From a virus, in IMG/VR virus record IMGVR_UViG_3300018890_000002, positions 1-64,000 of that record: a stretch of 64,000 nucleotides of DNA; one strand, given 5' to 3'. Positions 27,424 to 36,386 of this stretch are shown here, piece by piece. The notes under the pieces are model-generated. The model did no database searches, had not been told where the DNA came from, and saw only the letters and a list, made by a program, of their open reading frames with translations. Position 1 is the stretch's first letter; each line of letters begins with the position of its first letter. Made by a program: the position numbers and the translations under genes.

Positions 27424-27855
27424 TTATTTACGTTTTCGTCCTTTATCAGACCTCATTTTACGAAGTTTGCTACCTAGTTTTTTAACTAATAGATTTGCAT
27501 TTATTCTATCTTGAACAGTTTTAGGTTTACGATTTCGTAATGCTCTAGTTGCAGCATAACCTAATCCACCAGCAACAGCTAGACCTAAACCAGTCTTTAT
27601 AGGATTAAAACGAGCAGTTCTCGCAACACCTTGTATTGCTTTACTTACTTTAAGTCCTAGTTTATTTTTACCTTTACCAGGAGTTGCTGCATTAGCTCTA
27701 GTAGGAGTTCTAGAATTAGCATTAGAAGTTTTAGGTAGAGATTCAGACTCAGAAGATTTAGGATTAACTACTTTACTCTGATCTTCCTTATTAGGGAAGT
27801 AGGATAATTTACCTTTATTTGGGTCTATTCTTCGTTCAAAGTTAATAAAATTCAT
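27424..27855 (-). CDS. Basic head-region protein with Gly/Ala helix
   Basis: 143 residues, very basic. N-terminus MNFINFERRIDPNKGK resembles the hydrophobic tag plus basic linker of the 17-19 kb proteins. One Gly/Ala hydrophobic segment (GLGLAVAGGLGYAATRAL) then a basic tail (RKMRSDKGRKRK). The C-terminal layout matches the next gene upstream (R-x-K-P-K-T/S-V/L-Q-D-R), so the two are paralogues. Probably packaged in the head with DNA. Confidence 0.6.
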   Translation of the reverse strand: MNFINFERRIDPNKGKLSYFPNKEDQSKVVNPKSSESESLPKTSNANSRTPTRANAATPGKGKNKLGLKVSKAIQGVARTARFNPIKTGLGLAVAGGLGYAATRALRNRKPKTVQDRINANLLVKKLGSKLRKMRSDKGRKRK

Positions 27856-27860
27856 ATTTA

Positions 27861-28208
27861 TTACCTAAACATTTTAGAAGCTTGACTCAACATAGAATTT
27901 TTCTTTGCTGCACCTTTAAGTCGATCTTGAAGAGATTTAGGCTTCTTCATTGCTTTCATTCCGGCCATTCCTAATCCACCAGCAGCAGCTAATGCACCAA
28001 GAGCTAAACCCGCTTTTCCTTTATTTGCACCAATTGCGCCAACTGCTCTACCTACTCTCGCCCCCGCTTGACGTGCAGCATTTTGGACTTTGTAGTTTTT
28101 AGTAACAGCATCTCCAGAAAGTTTAATTGCTCCACCTGGAACAGCAGCTCCTTTCTTTTGAGCTACCGCGGATACTGAATATTTACCTGTGTTTGTTCGT
28201 CTTGCCAT
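27861..28208 (-). CDS. Basic head-region protein, paralogue of 27424-27855
   Basis: 115 residues from ATG 28208 (MARRTNTGKYSVSAVAQKK); the longer open frame starts inside the protease gene. Basic N-terminus, Gly/Ala segment (LALGALAAAGGLGMAGMKAM), then the shared K-K-P-K-S-L-Q-D-R-L-K-G box. No Cys or Trp. A small internal head protein that binds DNA or lines the membrane on ejection is plausible. Confidence 0.6.
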   Translation of the reverse strand: MARRTNTGKYSVSAVAQKKGAAVPGGAIKLSGDAVTKNYKVQNAARQAGARVGRAVGAIGANKGKAGLALGALAAAGGLGMAGMKAMKKPKSLQDRLKGAAKKNSMLSQASKMFR

Positions 28209-28215
28209 AATTTTT

Positions 28216-29205
28216 TTATTTTTTATATTGTGTAAATTGAATTCGCTTAGAAGCGTTGCTAAACGCAATTAATTCTGAAGAAAACCCATAAGTTCTAGTT
28301 TTAGGTATTCCTGGTCTTTGTTGAGCAACTGGAGCTTGAGGAGCCACAGGTTGTTCAGGAGGAGCAAGAAACATTTCTGCTAATCTTGCACTTAAATCAT
28401 CAATAGCGCTTTGAATCACTTCCGAAGCATCTTGGATTCCCATTGAAGCCATTTCTTCTTCATCTATTTCATTAGCACTTTCTACTACTTCTAGAAAAGC
28501 AGTAAAGACTTTCATTGCTTCTTCTCTTTGTTCTTCTATACTTTGAGAGCTGTTAAGAGCTTCTTCTAGTGATAGAGCATAATTACTTTCATTTAATCCT
28601 TTAGCAACTAAGAGATTTTTATTTTTTACTTTTTTCATGTTAGGGATAGATTCGTAAGAACTCCTCTTAGGAGATTTACTTCCATAATAACTAAAAAGTG
28701 TAGCATTTGGAATCGCAGGTAAAGCAACTAAAGATAATTCCTTAATAGAGAAAGAGTCTAAATCTATTCCAGCCGAAACTGTTTTAGCTAATCCTCTCTT
28801 CATCCTATCAATAATTTCAGGAGTTTTAATAACTACATCTTTTACGAATACTCCTACTCTTCCTAATAAGTGTTTTAGTTTAGGATTACCTTTAGTATAA
28901 ACCTCATCTATTACTCTAGCTTCAACAGGAGATTCAATAAATCCTACCACATTATTAACATCTTTTTTATGTTCAGTTAATACAGGAATACCAACTTCTG
29001 ACATATTGAAGTGTTTATTAGTATTTTCTACTAATCTATAAATCTTATCAGGTGAGAAATCATGAGATACTTTTCTACTATCTACATGAGGAGAATTCTC
29101 TAATGTTGAGTAAAATATTAAACCTTCTTTAGTTAACGAATTTGGATCATTATTCTCTACTTCTTTTAATGGAGTAGGAATAGTATTAAAATGGATAATT
29201 GTCAT
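28216..29205 (-). CDS. Prohead protease with scaffold-like C-terminus
   Basis: 329 residues. The first about 180 show the S78-type prohead protease order: PVLTEHKKDVNNVVGFIE (His), KTVSAGIDLDSF (Ser), and IKELSLVALPAIPNA (acidic residue plus the conserved P-A-x-P-N-A). The remaining residues are acidic, helical, then Pro/Gln-rich (PPEQPVAPQAPVAQQ), like a fused scaffold. Starts in an ATGA overlap with the Gly-zipper gene upstream. Confidence 0.7.
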   Translation of the reverse strand: MTIIHFNTIPTPLKEVENNDPNSLTKEGLIFYSTLENSPHVDSRKVSHDFSPDKIYRLVENTNKHFNMSEVGIPVLTEHKKDVNNVVGFIESPVEARVIDEVYTKGNPKLKHLLGRVGVFVKDVVIKTPEIIDRMKRGLAKTVSAGIDLDSFSIKELSLVALPAIPNATLFSYYGSKSPKRSSYESIPNMKKVKNKNLLVAKGLNESNYALSLEEALNSSQSIEEQREEAMKVFTAFLEVVESANEIDEEEMASMGIQDASEVIQSAIDDLSARLAEMFLAPPEQPVAPQAPVAQQRPGIPKTRTYGFSSELIAFSNASKRIQFTQYKK

Positions 29206-29438
29206 TTCTTTTTCTTAAGTAATCCCATTCCTGCACCTACAAGCAAACCACCAATAGCAGCAGAACGTTGAATAGTAGGAGCTTTCTTTTCTCCTTTCCT
29301 AATCTTACCTTTTACTAACACTGGTATTTTAGTATCATTTCCACCTAAAGCATATCCAGTACCCCAACCTACTCCTGCGCCTGTGCCTGCTAATTTAGCT
29401 CCATTCTTAATTCTGTTATATATTTTCCTAGCTAACAT
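29202..29438 (-). CDS. Small glycine-zipper protein
   Basis: 78 residues: basic N-terminus, zipper 1 (LAGTGAGVGWGTGYALGG), basic linker, zipper 2 (AAIGGLLVGAGMGLL), and a final KKKK exactly as in 17311-17601 and 18094-19338. Stop TGA overlaps the protease ATG. Same proposed virion role as the other zipper proteins. Confidence 0.6.
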   Translation of the reverse strand: MLARKIYNRIKNGAKLAGTGAGVGWGTGYALGGNDTKIPVLVKGKIRKGEKKAPTIQRSAAIGGLLVGAGMGLLKKKK

Positions 29439-29526
29439 TTTATAGTTATTTATCTTATATATTTTTGTTATAGCATTCTTCTTTATGTTACTATTTTTAT
29501 TATTATAGTAATTCTTTTAGAGAATA

Positions 29527-29790
29527 ATGTCTCAGGTCAATACCAAATTTGGTAAACAGTTAAAAAGTTACAGGGAAGATAGAAAGTTGAATCAAATAGA
29601 GTTTGGTAAAATCTTATCTTACTCTCAAGCTGAGTTAAGTAAAATAGAAAATGGAAAGATAGATATAACAATGAATCAGTATCTTCAAATTATCAAAACT
29701 TTAGAAAGATATACTTATTTAAACTATCTATCACTTATAACTAAATTGAAAATAGAATCCCTCTTAGTCTTTAAACATAATATTATGTAA
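29527..29790 (+). CDS. XRE-family helix-turn-helix regulator
   Basis: 87 residues. FGKQLKSYREDRKLNQIEFG, then ILSYSQAELSKIENGK, is the standard five-helix XRE/Cro pattern with A-E-L-S-K-I-E-N-G in the recognition helix region. It is written against the structural operon and its 3' end overlaps the MuF-like gene by 27 bases. Probably a transcriptional repressor or switch acting on nearby promoters. Spacer upstream is very AT-rich with TATAGT near 29507. Confidence 0.8.
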   Translation: MSQVNTKFGKQLKSYREDRKLNQIEFGKILSYSQAELSKIENGKIDITMNQYLQIIKTLERYTYLNYLSLITKLKIESLLVFKHNIM

Positions 29791-32688
29791 ACTCTTTATT
29801 TTTGGAATGTTGCGAATCTTATCTAGTAATATAGTATTTTTATTTTGCTCATATGAGCTACTAAATTGAATATCACTACTAACAGTTCTTTCAAAATTAT
29901 TAAGTTTTTCTAACATATCATCTAATTCAGAGAGATAAGACTCGTAAGACTTTTTAATTGTTAAAACATTACTAATCTCTTTATAAGTAGAATCTAATTT
30001 TTCTATATCGCTTTCACTCCAAACTCCTTTACTATATTGATAACCCGTTTTAGCTTTATTACTTATTTCTGACCTATATAAGTTACTAAAATTCTCTAAG
30101 TTATCTACATTATCAAACTTTTGTAATTGTCCTAAGACTTTTTCTTTTTCAGCTAAGACCTGTCTCATATAGGTTTTCTGAGTATCTATAAGAGCTGCTC
30201 TATCCGCTAAACTTGAAGAATCTAACCTTTGCTTGCTAATATTTCGTATATTATCAATATTTAATCGATTATCATTTAATTCTCTTTTAATTTTATTAAC
30301 ACTGCTAACTACAGAATCTAATGTTTTAGTAGCTTTACTTATAGGTTGAATAGTAGTAGGAGTATTTTTTAATTGCTCAGCTCTAGCTCTAGTATCTCTC
30401 CCTTTTAAGTTTTTATCTACTAACCTACTTTCTTTAGATTGTCGATTATTTATATTTTGTACTTCTTTACTGAGATTTCGTTCTATATTTTTTAACTGCT
30501 TATTACTACTGTTTAATACTTGTGTACTTTTAAGATTGTTTAATGCGTCTTCTAAAGTAATATCTTGAGGTAAATCTTTTCTATTACTAAGAATTGCTTG
30601 TTTTGCACTTATATTTAAATTTGCATTAATATCAGTCACATTTGATTTTTTAGTCTTAGTAGTATCTAAAAACTGTCTAAGCTCTAATTCATATTTTTGT
30701 TTTGCTTCTAAATAAGAGTTATAAAGATTATCTAAATCTAATCCATCCAACTGTCCTTGTATTATTCTATCTCTTATGGTTTGGTAATCTCTCTTAGACT
30801 TTAGCACTGTACCTAATTTACCAATATATTCAGAATTATCTAATATTACATCTTTAATAGTAAAATCTAAAATCTTACCTACAGGAAATTTCTTATTAGC
30901 TAACTGGGTATCTATTTTTTTTATTACTGGGTTTTTAATGTTAGAAGTGTTGATACTACTAGGTAATTCATCTGCAAAGTCCAATATTTCTTGCATAGTA
31001 TTTTCATCTAAGTTATCTACAAAACCTTTTAATAAAGATCTTTGGTTTTCTTCTACTAAATCTGGTAAAGGTGTAAGACCTCTATTCGGGTTATAAGGAT
31101 TAAGATTAGGATTGTCAGATGTCTGTGTTCCTATATCGTTGGGAATTTTAATCTTAGGAGTAGTTTTAGGAATAGTAGGTTGAGCAGTAGGAGTTTGAGG
31201 AACTTTAACTCTATTTCTAGCTAATTTAGAATATGCAACATAAGCAATACCTACACCTAATAATCCTACTCCTCCTATAATTAATTTCTTAATAAAGGGG
31301 TCATCATAAAATGTGTCATCTTTAACAGGATTAGCTAAACTATTTGCAACTACTTGGTTTTTTAATAGCTCAGAAACTTCACTTAGTAAACTTGGTTCTG
31401 TATCTTCTTCCTCTTGCTCTACTCCTACGAAATAACACCAACACGATACATGAAAAGGTGGAGCAGCAGAATACAACTTACCATCAGATTCAACTTCTCC
31501 ATATCTAGTAGCGGTATCCGGTTTATATAGATCAGATATTAGAAATTCTTCACCATTCTTCTCTTTACAGTAAGTACAAAGAATCGGCATATAAGCTTTT
31601 TTATCTTTTGACTGATAAGCTTTCGGGATACTACCAAAAGTGTTGATAGCTATAGTTCTATTGTTCCTATTTTCAGCTTCATTTACTACTCTTACTTTTG
31701 TATAACCTAACTCTTCTAATTTCTTTAATCTTCCTAAATTGTAAGCAAGGGATATTTCAGTCTCAGCTATTCTTTTCACTCTACCTATATTAATTAATTT
31801 ATTTTTTGGGGTGGTGTCTGTTGGGTCTAATGTATCTCTAGTTAAATCTTTGAATAAAATTGATTCTCTAGTATTAGGTCTATTACCTGCAAGATTATTA
31901 AAGTATTTTTTTATACTATTCACAATAGATTCTTTATGATCTTGAGAATATCTAGCTCCTAAGACTAAAGTTCTTTTTTCCTGGTAAATAGTACCAAACT
32001 CACTAGAATTTAATATATCAATATCTCCAGGTCTTGATACAGTTGATATATTTCTACTAGCGATCTTAAGTTCCATATTTCTAACAGATTCTTGTAAATC
32101 TCTAGCTCTAACTTCTACAGACTTAAACTTTTGAGTTCTTTTATCTTTACTTTTATTATCAATTGAACCTAAAAACTGGTTAAGCTGTTCACTAAGAAAA
32201 TCTAGAGCTTTATCAATATTATCTATCTCTTTTGAGTTTTGTTTAGTAGTAGGTTTACTAAGTTGTTTAGCCAACTCTTTTTCTTGTCTAGCTACCTCAA
32301 TATTAATTCTTTTTAACTGCGCTCTTTGTGTCTTAGCGTCTGTAATAGCTCTTAAGACATTAGCTTCTTCATTAAAAGTAACTAAATCACGACTAGAATT
32401 GAATTTTATTTTCTTTCCTTCATTTTGAATGACATCTTTCTGACCTAACATCCAGTGATAATTCCATAACTCATCTAAAGCAGATTTAATAATAACTGTT
32501 GGAGCTTTTAAATCTTTTTCAATATCTTTTATGACTGAAGAATCTAAATTATCTAACTTTTTTTTATGAGGTGTTAAAAAACTAATATTGAATTGTTGTA
32601 ACTTTTTCTCAACAGTATTAACAAAGCTTACTAAATATTTACTATCTAGTGAGCTTTTATTCTTCTCTTTCTTCAACTTGCTTGTCAT
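29764..32688 (-). CDS. MuF/SPP1 gp7-like head morphogenesis protein with long extension
   Basis: 974 residues. About residues 310-430 carry the MuF-type minor head signature: GRVKRIAETEISLAYNLGR (R-x-x-x-I-A-x-T-E), ENRNNRTIAINTFG, PILCTYCKEKNGEEF and PPFHVSCWCYFVGVE (P-P-x-H-x-x-C-x-C). The N-terminal 300 residues are helical, as usual. After about residue 440 there is a single membrane-like segment (LIIGGVGLLGVGIAYVAYSK, about 470-490), a Pro/Thr-rich linker and about 450 residues of coiled coil with no enzyme motif. Ordinary family members are 250-500 residues. Confidence 0.78.
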   Translation of the reverse strand: MTSKLKKEKNKSSLDSKYLVSFVNTVEKKLQQFNISFLTPHKKKLDNLDSSVIKDIEKDLKAPTVIIKSALDELWNYHWMLGQKDVIQNEGKKIKFNSSRDLVTFNEEANVLRAITDAKTQRAQLKRINIEVARQEKELAKQLSKPTTKQNSKEIDNIDKALDFLSEQLNQFLGSIDNKSKDKRTQKFKSVEVRARDLQESVRNMELKIASRNISTVSRPGDIDILNSSEFGTIYQEKRTLVLGARYSQDHKESIVNSIKKYFNNLAGNRPNTRESILFKDLTRDTLDPTDTTPKNKLINIGRVKRIAETEISLAYNLGRLKKLEELGYTKVRVVNEAENRNNRTIAINTFGSIPKAYQSKDKKAYMPILCTYCKEKNGEEFLISDLYKPDTATRYGEVESDGKLYSAAPPFHVSCWCYFVGVEQEEEDTEPSLLSEVSELLKNQVVANSLANPVKDDTFYDDPFIKKLIIGGVGLLGVGIAYVAYSKLARNRVKVPQTPTAQPTIPKTTPKIKIPNDIGTQTSDNPNLNPYNPNRGLTPLPDLVEENQRSLLKGFVDNLDENTMQEILDFADELPSSINTSNIKNPVIKKIDTQLANKKFPVGKILDFTIKDVILDNSEYIGKLGTVLKSKRDYQTIRDRIIQGQLDGLDLDNLYNSYLEAKQKYELELRQFLDTTKTKKSNVTDINANLNISAKQAILSNRKDLPQDITLEDALNNLKSTQVLNSSNKQLKNIERNLSKEVQNINNRQSKESRLVDKNLKGRDTRARAEQLKNTPTTIQPISKATKTLDSVVSSVNKIKRELNDNRLNIDNIRNISKQRLDSSSLADRAALIDTQKTYMRQVLAEKEKVLGQLQKFDNVDNLENFSNLYRSEISNKAKTGYQYSKGVWSESDIEKLDSTYKEISNVLTIKKSYESYLSELDDMLEKLNNFERTVSSDIQFSSSYEQNKNTILLDKIRNIPKIKSLHNIMFKD

Positions 32689-32710
32689 TTATAAATTCCT
32701 GCAATATAAT
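32682..32710 (+). promoter_or_regulatory. Sigma70-type promoter for the HU-like gene
   Basis: TTGTCA at 32682-32687, 17-base spacer, TATAAT at 32705-32710; the transcript would start about 25-30 bases before ATG 32745. It overlaps the start of the leftward MuF-like gene, so rightward transcription may affect that gene. Confidence 0.65.
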
Positions 32711-32744
32711 ATATCAATACCATAACAAATGTAAAAAAAACTAT

Positions 32745-33116
32745 ATGACCACTCAATTTTCTAAGATCGAAAAAAAAGGTCTAATTGTTCGAGTTCAAGA
32801 TAAAGTAAAAACAGCAGGTAAATCACTTATCTCTCAAGCTTTACTCTCAATAATTTTTGATGCAGTATTTGATGTAATTTCAGAAGTATTAGCAGAAGGT
32901 AATGAAGTAACTACTAAGCTAGGAGTATTTAAACTCAAAACTGTAAAAGATGCTAATAGACGAGATATTGGTAATAATACTACTTTACCAGTTAAAGGAT
33001 ATTACCGCCCCCGCCTAGCCCTTAATAATAGGATTCGTAAAGAGTTTATGTCTAGAGGTTTTTCTTTCTTACCATCAACTATTAAGACTGAGATTGAAGA
33101 AACTAATAACGGTTAG
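32745..33116 (+). CDS. HU/IHF-family DNA-binding protein
   Basis: 123 residues from ATG 32745. SQALLSIIFDAVFDVISEVL, then G-N-E-V-T-T-K-L-G-V-F-K-L-K-T, then N-R-R-D-I-G, a beta arm and YYRPRLALNNRIRKEF reproduce the HU/IHF order (helices, strand, R-x-x-x-x arm, final helix with a modified K-P-x-F/Y). It probably bends phage DNA during packaging, replication or transcription. Own promoter, between the terminase and MuF-like genes, on the opposite strand. Confidence 0.75.
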   Translation: MTTQFSKIEKKGLIVRVQDKVKTAGKSLISQALLSIIFDAVFDVISEVLAEGNEVTTKLGVFKLKTVKDANRRDIGNNTTLPVKGYYRPRLALNNRIRKEFMSRGFSFLPSTIKTEIEETNNG

Positions 33117-34699
33117 AACTTAAATCTACTATTAGTAACTAAACCGAATATTTGAGGAGGAGGACTATCGTTAAAGATATTTCTCCTTTGTTTTATGTAA
33201 TCAGGAATAGTTACTTGACTTTCTTCTGTACTAACTCCTCTTCCATTTCGTTCTAACCACAAGATACCATAACAGAAAGCATCCATGATATCGTCATATC
33301 TAGTAAGAGGAAATGTTACTATCTGGTCTTTTAGGTTCTCTATTTTTTCGCAAGCTTCTTTAGTAGGAAAATATATCTTACCCGCCATAAAGGAGGGAAG
33401 TGTAGCTTTCAATCTATTTTCTTTCTCGTTACCATAGTCTTTAGGTTCTAACGCAATAATTCCAGGAATCTCTTTAGAAAGTACGTGAATCAAAGCAGCA
33501 CCCATACTCTTCTTCTCAATCAACTTATAAGAGATTGGATATTTAGCTAATAGCTTTTTAACTTCTAATATTTGATCGTCAAACCCTAATCTTTTTTCTA
33601 CCACGTCCACTACATAATATTTTCCCTCATATGTACCAAACACTACTAACCCAGTAAAGCAAGCAGTATCTTCTACAGACTCAGCTAAGTCTGCTGCTAG
33701 TATATATTGGTCATACGGTGGAGTATTCTGATACTCTTTAAAATACTTACTAGAGATAACATTACCAGAAACACCTCTAACGTTTTGTTGACATTGACGT
33801 TCAAATTCAATAGAAGTCATTTCGATTTCCATTCTACGAACTTCATCTATAGTTAGGAGTTCTGGAATCAATATCTCACCAGTTGTCTTTCTCCAATCTT
33901 TAAAACCCAGCTTAGTATTACTATTCGACATTCCCGTATATAACAAAGGTAATTCTAATACGTCAAAACCACCCATCTCTTTTAAATAATTAGAGGTATC
34001 ATCTTCTCTTAGTCGTTGTTGAATTAAGATAAAGACTTTCTCTTCACTTGTCTTATCTAAACGGGAAATAAGAGTCTCTCCAATAAATTGATTAGTTCTT
34101 GTATTAACTTTTTTACTTTTTGCCTCAGAAGCTTTAAGAGGGTCATCTAGGATAATTACATCTGCTCCTTTACCAGTAATAGAACCACCAATACCTACAG
34201 TAGATCTATCTCCTCTATAGCTATTAAGAAGATACTTCTCATTATCCGAAATAATTTTTAATGGGAAATCTATATATTCCTCCATACTGTTTTGTACTAG
34301 GTTGTAGTAATCATGTTTAACCAGATTTCTAAATTTTTCAGAGCAAACTTTAGCAATGTCAAAGGTGTAACTACAATAGATAAATCTAAGATAAGGTTTC
34401 TTCAACCACCAATACGCAGGAAAATAGACTCCAGTTAATAGAGTTTTCATTGTACGAGGACTAATATTAATGATTAATCTCTTAATCTGTCCAGCCATAA
34501 CAGCTTCTAAATGCTCACACAAAGCTCCTGCTAATCGACTATCTCTGAAATCATGCGTCTCTACATGATCGAATCCAACCTTAAGAAAATCGTATAAGGA
34601 GTTAGAAGCACCAATATACTTTTGTTGATTCTGAAAAAACTTAATCTCTTCTTCTAGAAATTTAATTTTATCTATTTCTGATCTTTTTCTATTCGCCAT
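33113..34699 (-). CDS. terL: Terminase large subunit
   Basis: 528 residues. Walker A is INISPRTMKTLLTG, Walker B VIILDDPLKAS, coupling motif about V-F-I-L-I-Q-Q-R-L. The nuclease domain has ILAADLAESVEDTA, LIEKKSMG and DDIMDAFCYGI with the acidic metal ligands. It packages DNA into the prohead from one end. Its stop overlaps the HU-like gene stop. The small-subunit candidate is not adjacent but 10.5 kb away at 45.2-45.9 kb. Confidence 0.92.
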   Translation of the reverse strand: MANRKRSEIDKIKFLEEEIKFFQNQQKYIGASNSLYDFLKVGFDHVETHDFRDSRLAGALCEHLEAVMAGQIKRLIINISPRTMKTLLTGVYFPAYWWLKKPYLRFIYCSYTFDIAKVCSEKFRNLVKHDYYNLVQNSMEEYIDFPLKIISDNEKYLLNSYRGDRSTVGIGGSITGKGADVIILDDPLKASEAKSKKVNTRTNQFIGETLISRLDKTSEEKVFILIQQRLREDDTSNYLKEMGGFDVLELPLLYTGMSNSNTKLGFKDWRKTTGEILIPELLTIDEVRRMEIEMTSIEFERQCQQNVRGVSGNVISSKYFKEYQNTPPYDQYILAADLAESVEDTACFTGLVVFGTYEGKYYVVDVVEKRLGFDDQILEVKKLLAKYPISYKLIEKKSMGAALIHVLSKEIPGIIALEPKDYGNEKENRLKATLPSFMAGKIYFPTKEACEKIENLKDQIVTFPLTRYDDIMDAFCYGILWLERNGRGVSTEESQVTIPDYIKQRRNIFNDSPPPQIFGLVTNSRFKF

Positions 34700-34705
34700 T
34701 GCAAT

Positions 34706-34714
34706 GATATAATA
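34706..34714 (+). promoter_or_regulatory. Extended -10 promoter
   Basis: TGATATAAT (TGN plus TATAAT) at 34706-34714, 33 bases before ATG 34748, with no good -35. It would drive the small plus-strand genes and diverges from terL. Confidence 0.5.
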
Positions 34715-34747
34715 AATAATACTCTAACTAAATGATAACTGAAAAAC

Positions 34748-34942
34748 ATGATCACAACTAAAACTATAAATGGAAGAAAGCTAATTACATCTTGTACTTT
34801 AGCTAATTGTTGCTTAACTTTTGAGGAACTAGAAAATGGGGATGTAAAACTCACTAATGAAAAGAATCAAGAATTAATTTGCTCTAGAGATGAACTAATT
34901 GAATTAGCTAATTACATCAAGAAAGAAGTTCCTGTTCTCTAA
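34748..34942 (+). CDS. Small protein, unknown
   Basis: 64 residues with four Cys (SCTLANCC, ICSRD) and a beta-then-helix layout (VKLTNEKNQELICSRDEL). No family recognised. An intrinsic terminator follows at 34967. Confidence 0.55.
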   Translation: MITTKTINGRKLITSCTLANCCLTFEELENGDVKLTNEKNQELICSRDELIELANYIKKEVPVL

Positions 34943-34966
34943 TTTCACTTGCTACAATGTTGGAAG

Positions 34967-34997
34967 AATCTCTGCTTAGGCGGGGATTTTTATTTTT
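34967..34997 (+). terminator. Intrinsic terminator
   Basis: AATCTCTGC (34967-34975), loop TTAG, GCGGGGATT (34980-34988), 9 pairs including G-U, then a T-rich run to 34997. It isolates the 64-residue gene from the pair downstream. Confidence 0.7.
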
Positions 34998-35001
34998 AGT
35001 A

Positions 35002-35412
35002 ATGGAAGAAAATACAATGTTTGATTTATCTCCTAACGTCGATTTATTACCAGCTACAAACCATCATAAAGAAAGAGAACAAAGATTATTTGATTATTTA
35101 GTAACAGAACTTGACTCAAATATATTGATTAATATAGCTAGTCATTACTGGATTTCACTAAAAATGAAAGTTTGGGATAATTCTAAACAAATATTAGAAG
35201 TCCCTGATTGCTGTCCTAGTAATGATGATTCTAGAGTTATGTTTACTTGGGATAAAGATGAACACTATTTAGAATGCGAAATAATTATTGATGGTACTAA
35301 AGAGTTCTTCTATAGAAATCGAATCACTAAAGAAGCTATGGGGGAAGATTACTTTCCTAGTGCTAATATTTCTGAGGATATTTTAAAGAAGTTACAACTA
35401 TTTGTAGAGTAA
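35002..35412 (+). CDS. Paralogue pair member 1, unknown
   Basis: 136 residues from ATG 35002 (35017 is also possible); upstream in-frame codons lie in the terminator. The C-terminal half (MFTWDKDEHYLECEIIIDG, then ILKKLQLFVE) aligns with the next gene product (LVWDKESYYLRIEVVEN, then LINKLSLFIY). So the two are diverged duplicates sharing a W-D-K-x-x-Y-Y/H-L-x-x-E strand pair. No family recognised. Confidence 0.6.
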   Translation: MEENTMFDLSPNVDLLPATNHHKEREQRLFDYLVTELDSNILINIASHYWISLKMKVWDNSKQILEVPDCCPSNDDSRVMFTWDKDEHYLECEIIIDGTKEFFYRNRITKEAMGEDYFPSANISEDILKKLQLFVE

Positions 35413-35415
35413 TAT

Positions 35416-35784
35416 ATGTTAGATGAAGTAGTTAATTATTTGGAATCTAATAGAGAGTTAGTAATTAAAATAGATTCTAGTGACTTAGTAGATACAGCTA
35501 TCAAAGCTTGGAATTTCATTAAAGAAGATTTTAGAGAGCAATATAATAAAAAGCTAGTTAGTCCAGAAATTCAGTTTGATACTACTAACTTGGAGTATTT
35601 ACAAGCAAATCTAGTCTGGGATAAAGAGTCTTATTACTTAAGAATAGAAGTTGTTGAGAATATGTCTTATTGCTACATTTATTTTGAAGACAACGTTGAG
35701 AGAGTAACCTTAGATAAGTGGTATACTTTAAATACTCCACTACCCGATTGGCTAATTAATAAACTTTCACTATTTATTTACTAA
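35416..35784 (+). CDS. Paralogue pair member 2, unknown
   Basis: 122 residues, acidic, starting 4 bases after the previous stop. Shares the W-D-K strand region and K-L-x-L-F-I/V C-terminus with member 1; the N-terminal helix differs. No membrane segment. Function unknown. Confidence 0.6.
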   Translation: MLDEVVNYLESNRELVIKIDSSDLVDTAIKAWNFIKEDFREQYNKKLVSPEIQFDTTNLEYLQANLVWDKESYYLRIEVVENMSYCYIYFEDNVERVTLDKWYTLNTPLPDWLINKLSLFIY

Positions 35785-35819
35785 ACCCAAAAGCATCTAC
35801 TCACGTATTTCTAATTATC

Positions 35820-36047
35820 ATGAAAAACTATTCTATTGAAGTTACAGAATCTATTCCAAAACCTAAGATAAGAGAACAAACTCCTAAGACTAATTCTTTC
35901 TCTTGGGGTATTTTATTCTTAGCTATACTCGCTACATTTATCCTCTTTCCTGAATCAGTAGACACAGTTAACGACTATTATAAACAACAGAAAGAACAAT
36001 ATCACTTAAGAGAAAATAAAAATGATTACTATCTCAGAACCAAATGA
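35820..36047 (+). CDS. Small single-pass membrane protein
   Basis: 75 residues with one hydrophobic helix (WGILFLAILATFILFP) at about 29-44 and polar charged flanks. Ends in TGA that overlaps the coding region of the next gene. No family recognised. Confidence 0.6.
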   Translation: MKNYSIEVTESIPKPKIREQTPKTNSFSWGILFLAILATFILFPESVDTVNDYYKQQKEQYHLRENKNDYYLRTK

Positions 36048-36252
36048 TAAACGTACAGCTAATTTACTCAAAGGACTAAGAACACTTTTTAACGCGAACG
36101 ATAATAATGTTGTTGACCCTTTATCTTATCCTGGTACCGTAGAAGTAAAAATAGTGTATAGATTAAATATTCAGGAAGTGATATATCTAGAGTATTTAGG
36201 ATGGGAACAATTAGAGGATAATGTGATTTGGAGATTTAAGTTAAATAGTTGA
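36022..36252 (+). CDS. Small protein, unknown
   Basis: 76 residues, overlapping the previous gene by 26 bases. Helical start, then strands (TVEVKIVYRLNIQEVIYLEY). Ends in TGA; the next in-frame stop is 8 codons later. No family recognised. Confidence 0.5.
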   Translation: MITISEPNDKRTANLLKGLRTLFNANDNNVVDPLSYPGTVEVKIVYRLNIQEVIYLEYLGWEQLEDNVIWRFKLNS

Positions 36253-36386
36253 CAATTTAAAATGAGAAAACTATAATTAAAAGTGTTGTTAGAACTTTGT
36301 ATTTATTATGAATTTCTTAACATACATTTGGTTCGATAGTTCATAGTACCAACAAAAGGGAGGATGAAATGTCTTCCCTTACTTTC

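Noticed and set aside
29764-32688. Portal protein fused to the 974-residue head protein
   Set aside because: The N-terminal 300 residues look like the normal helical MuF N-terminus and no portal-like pattern is seen.
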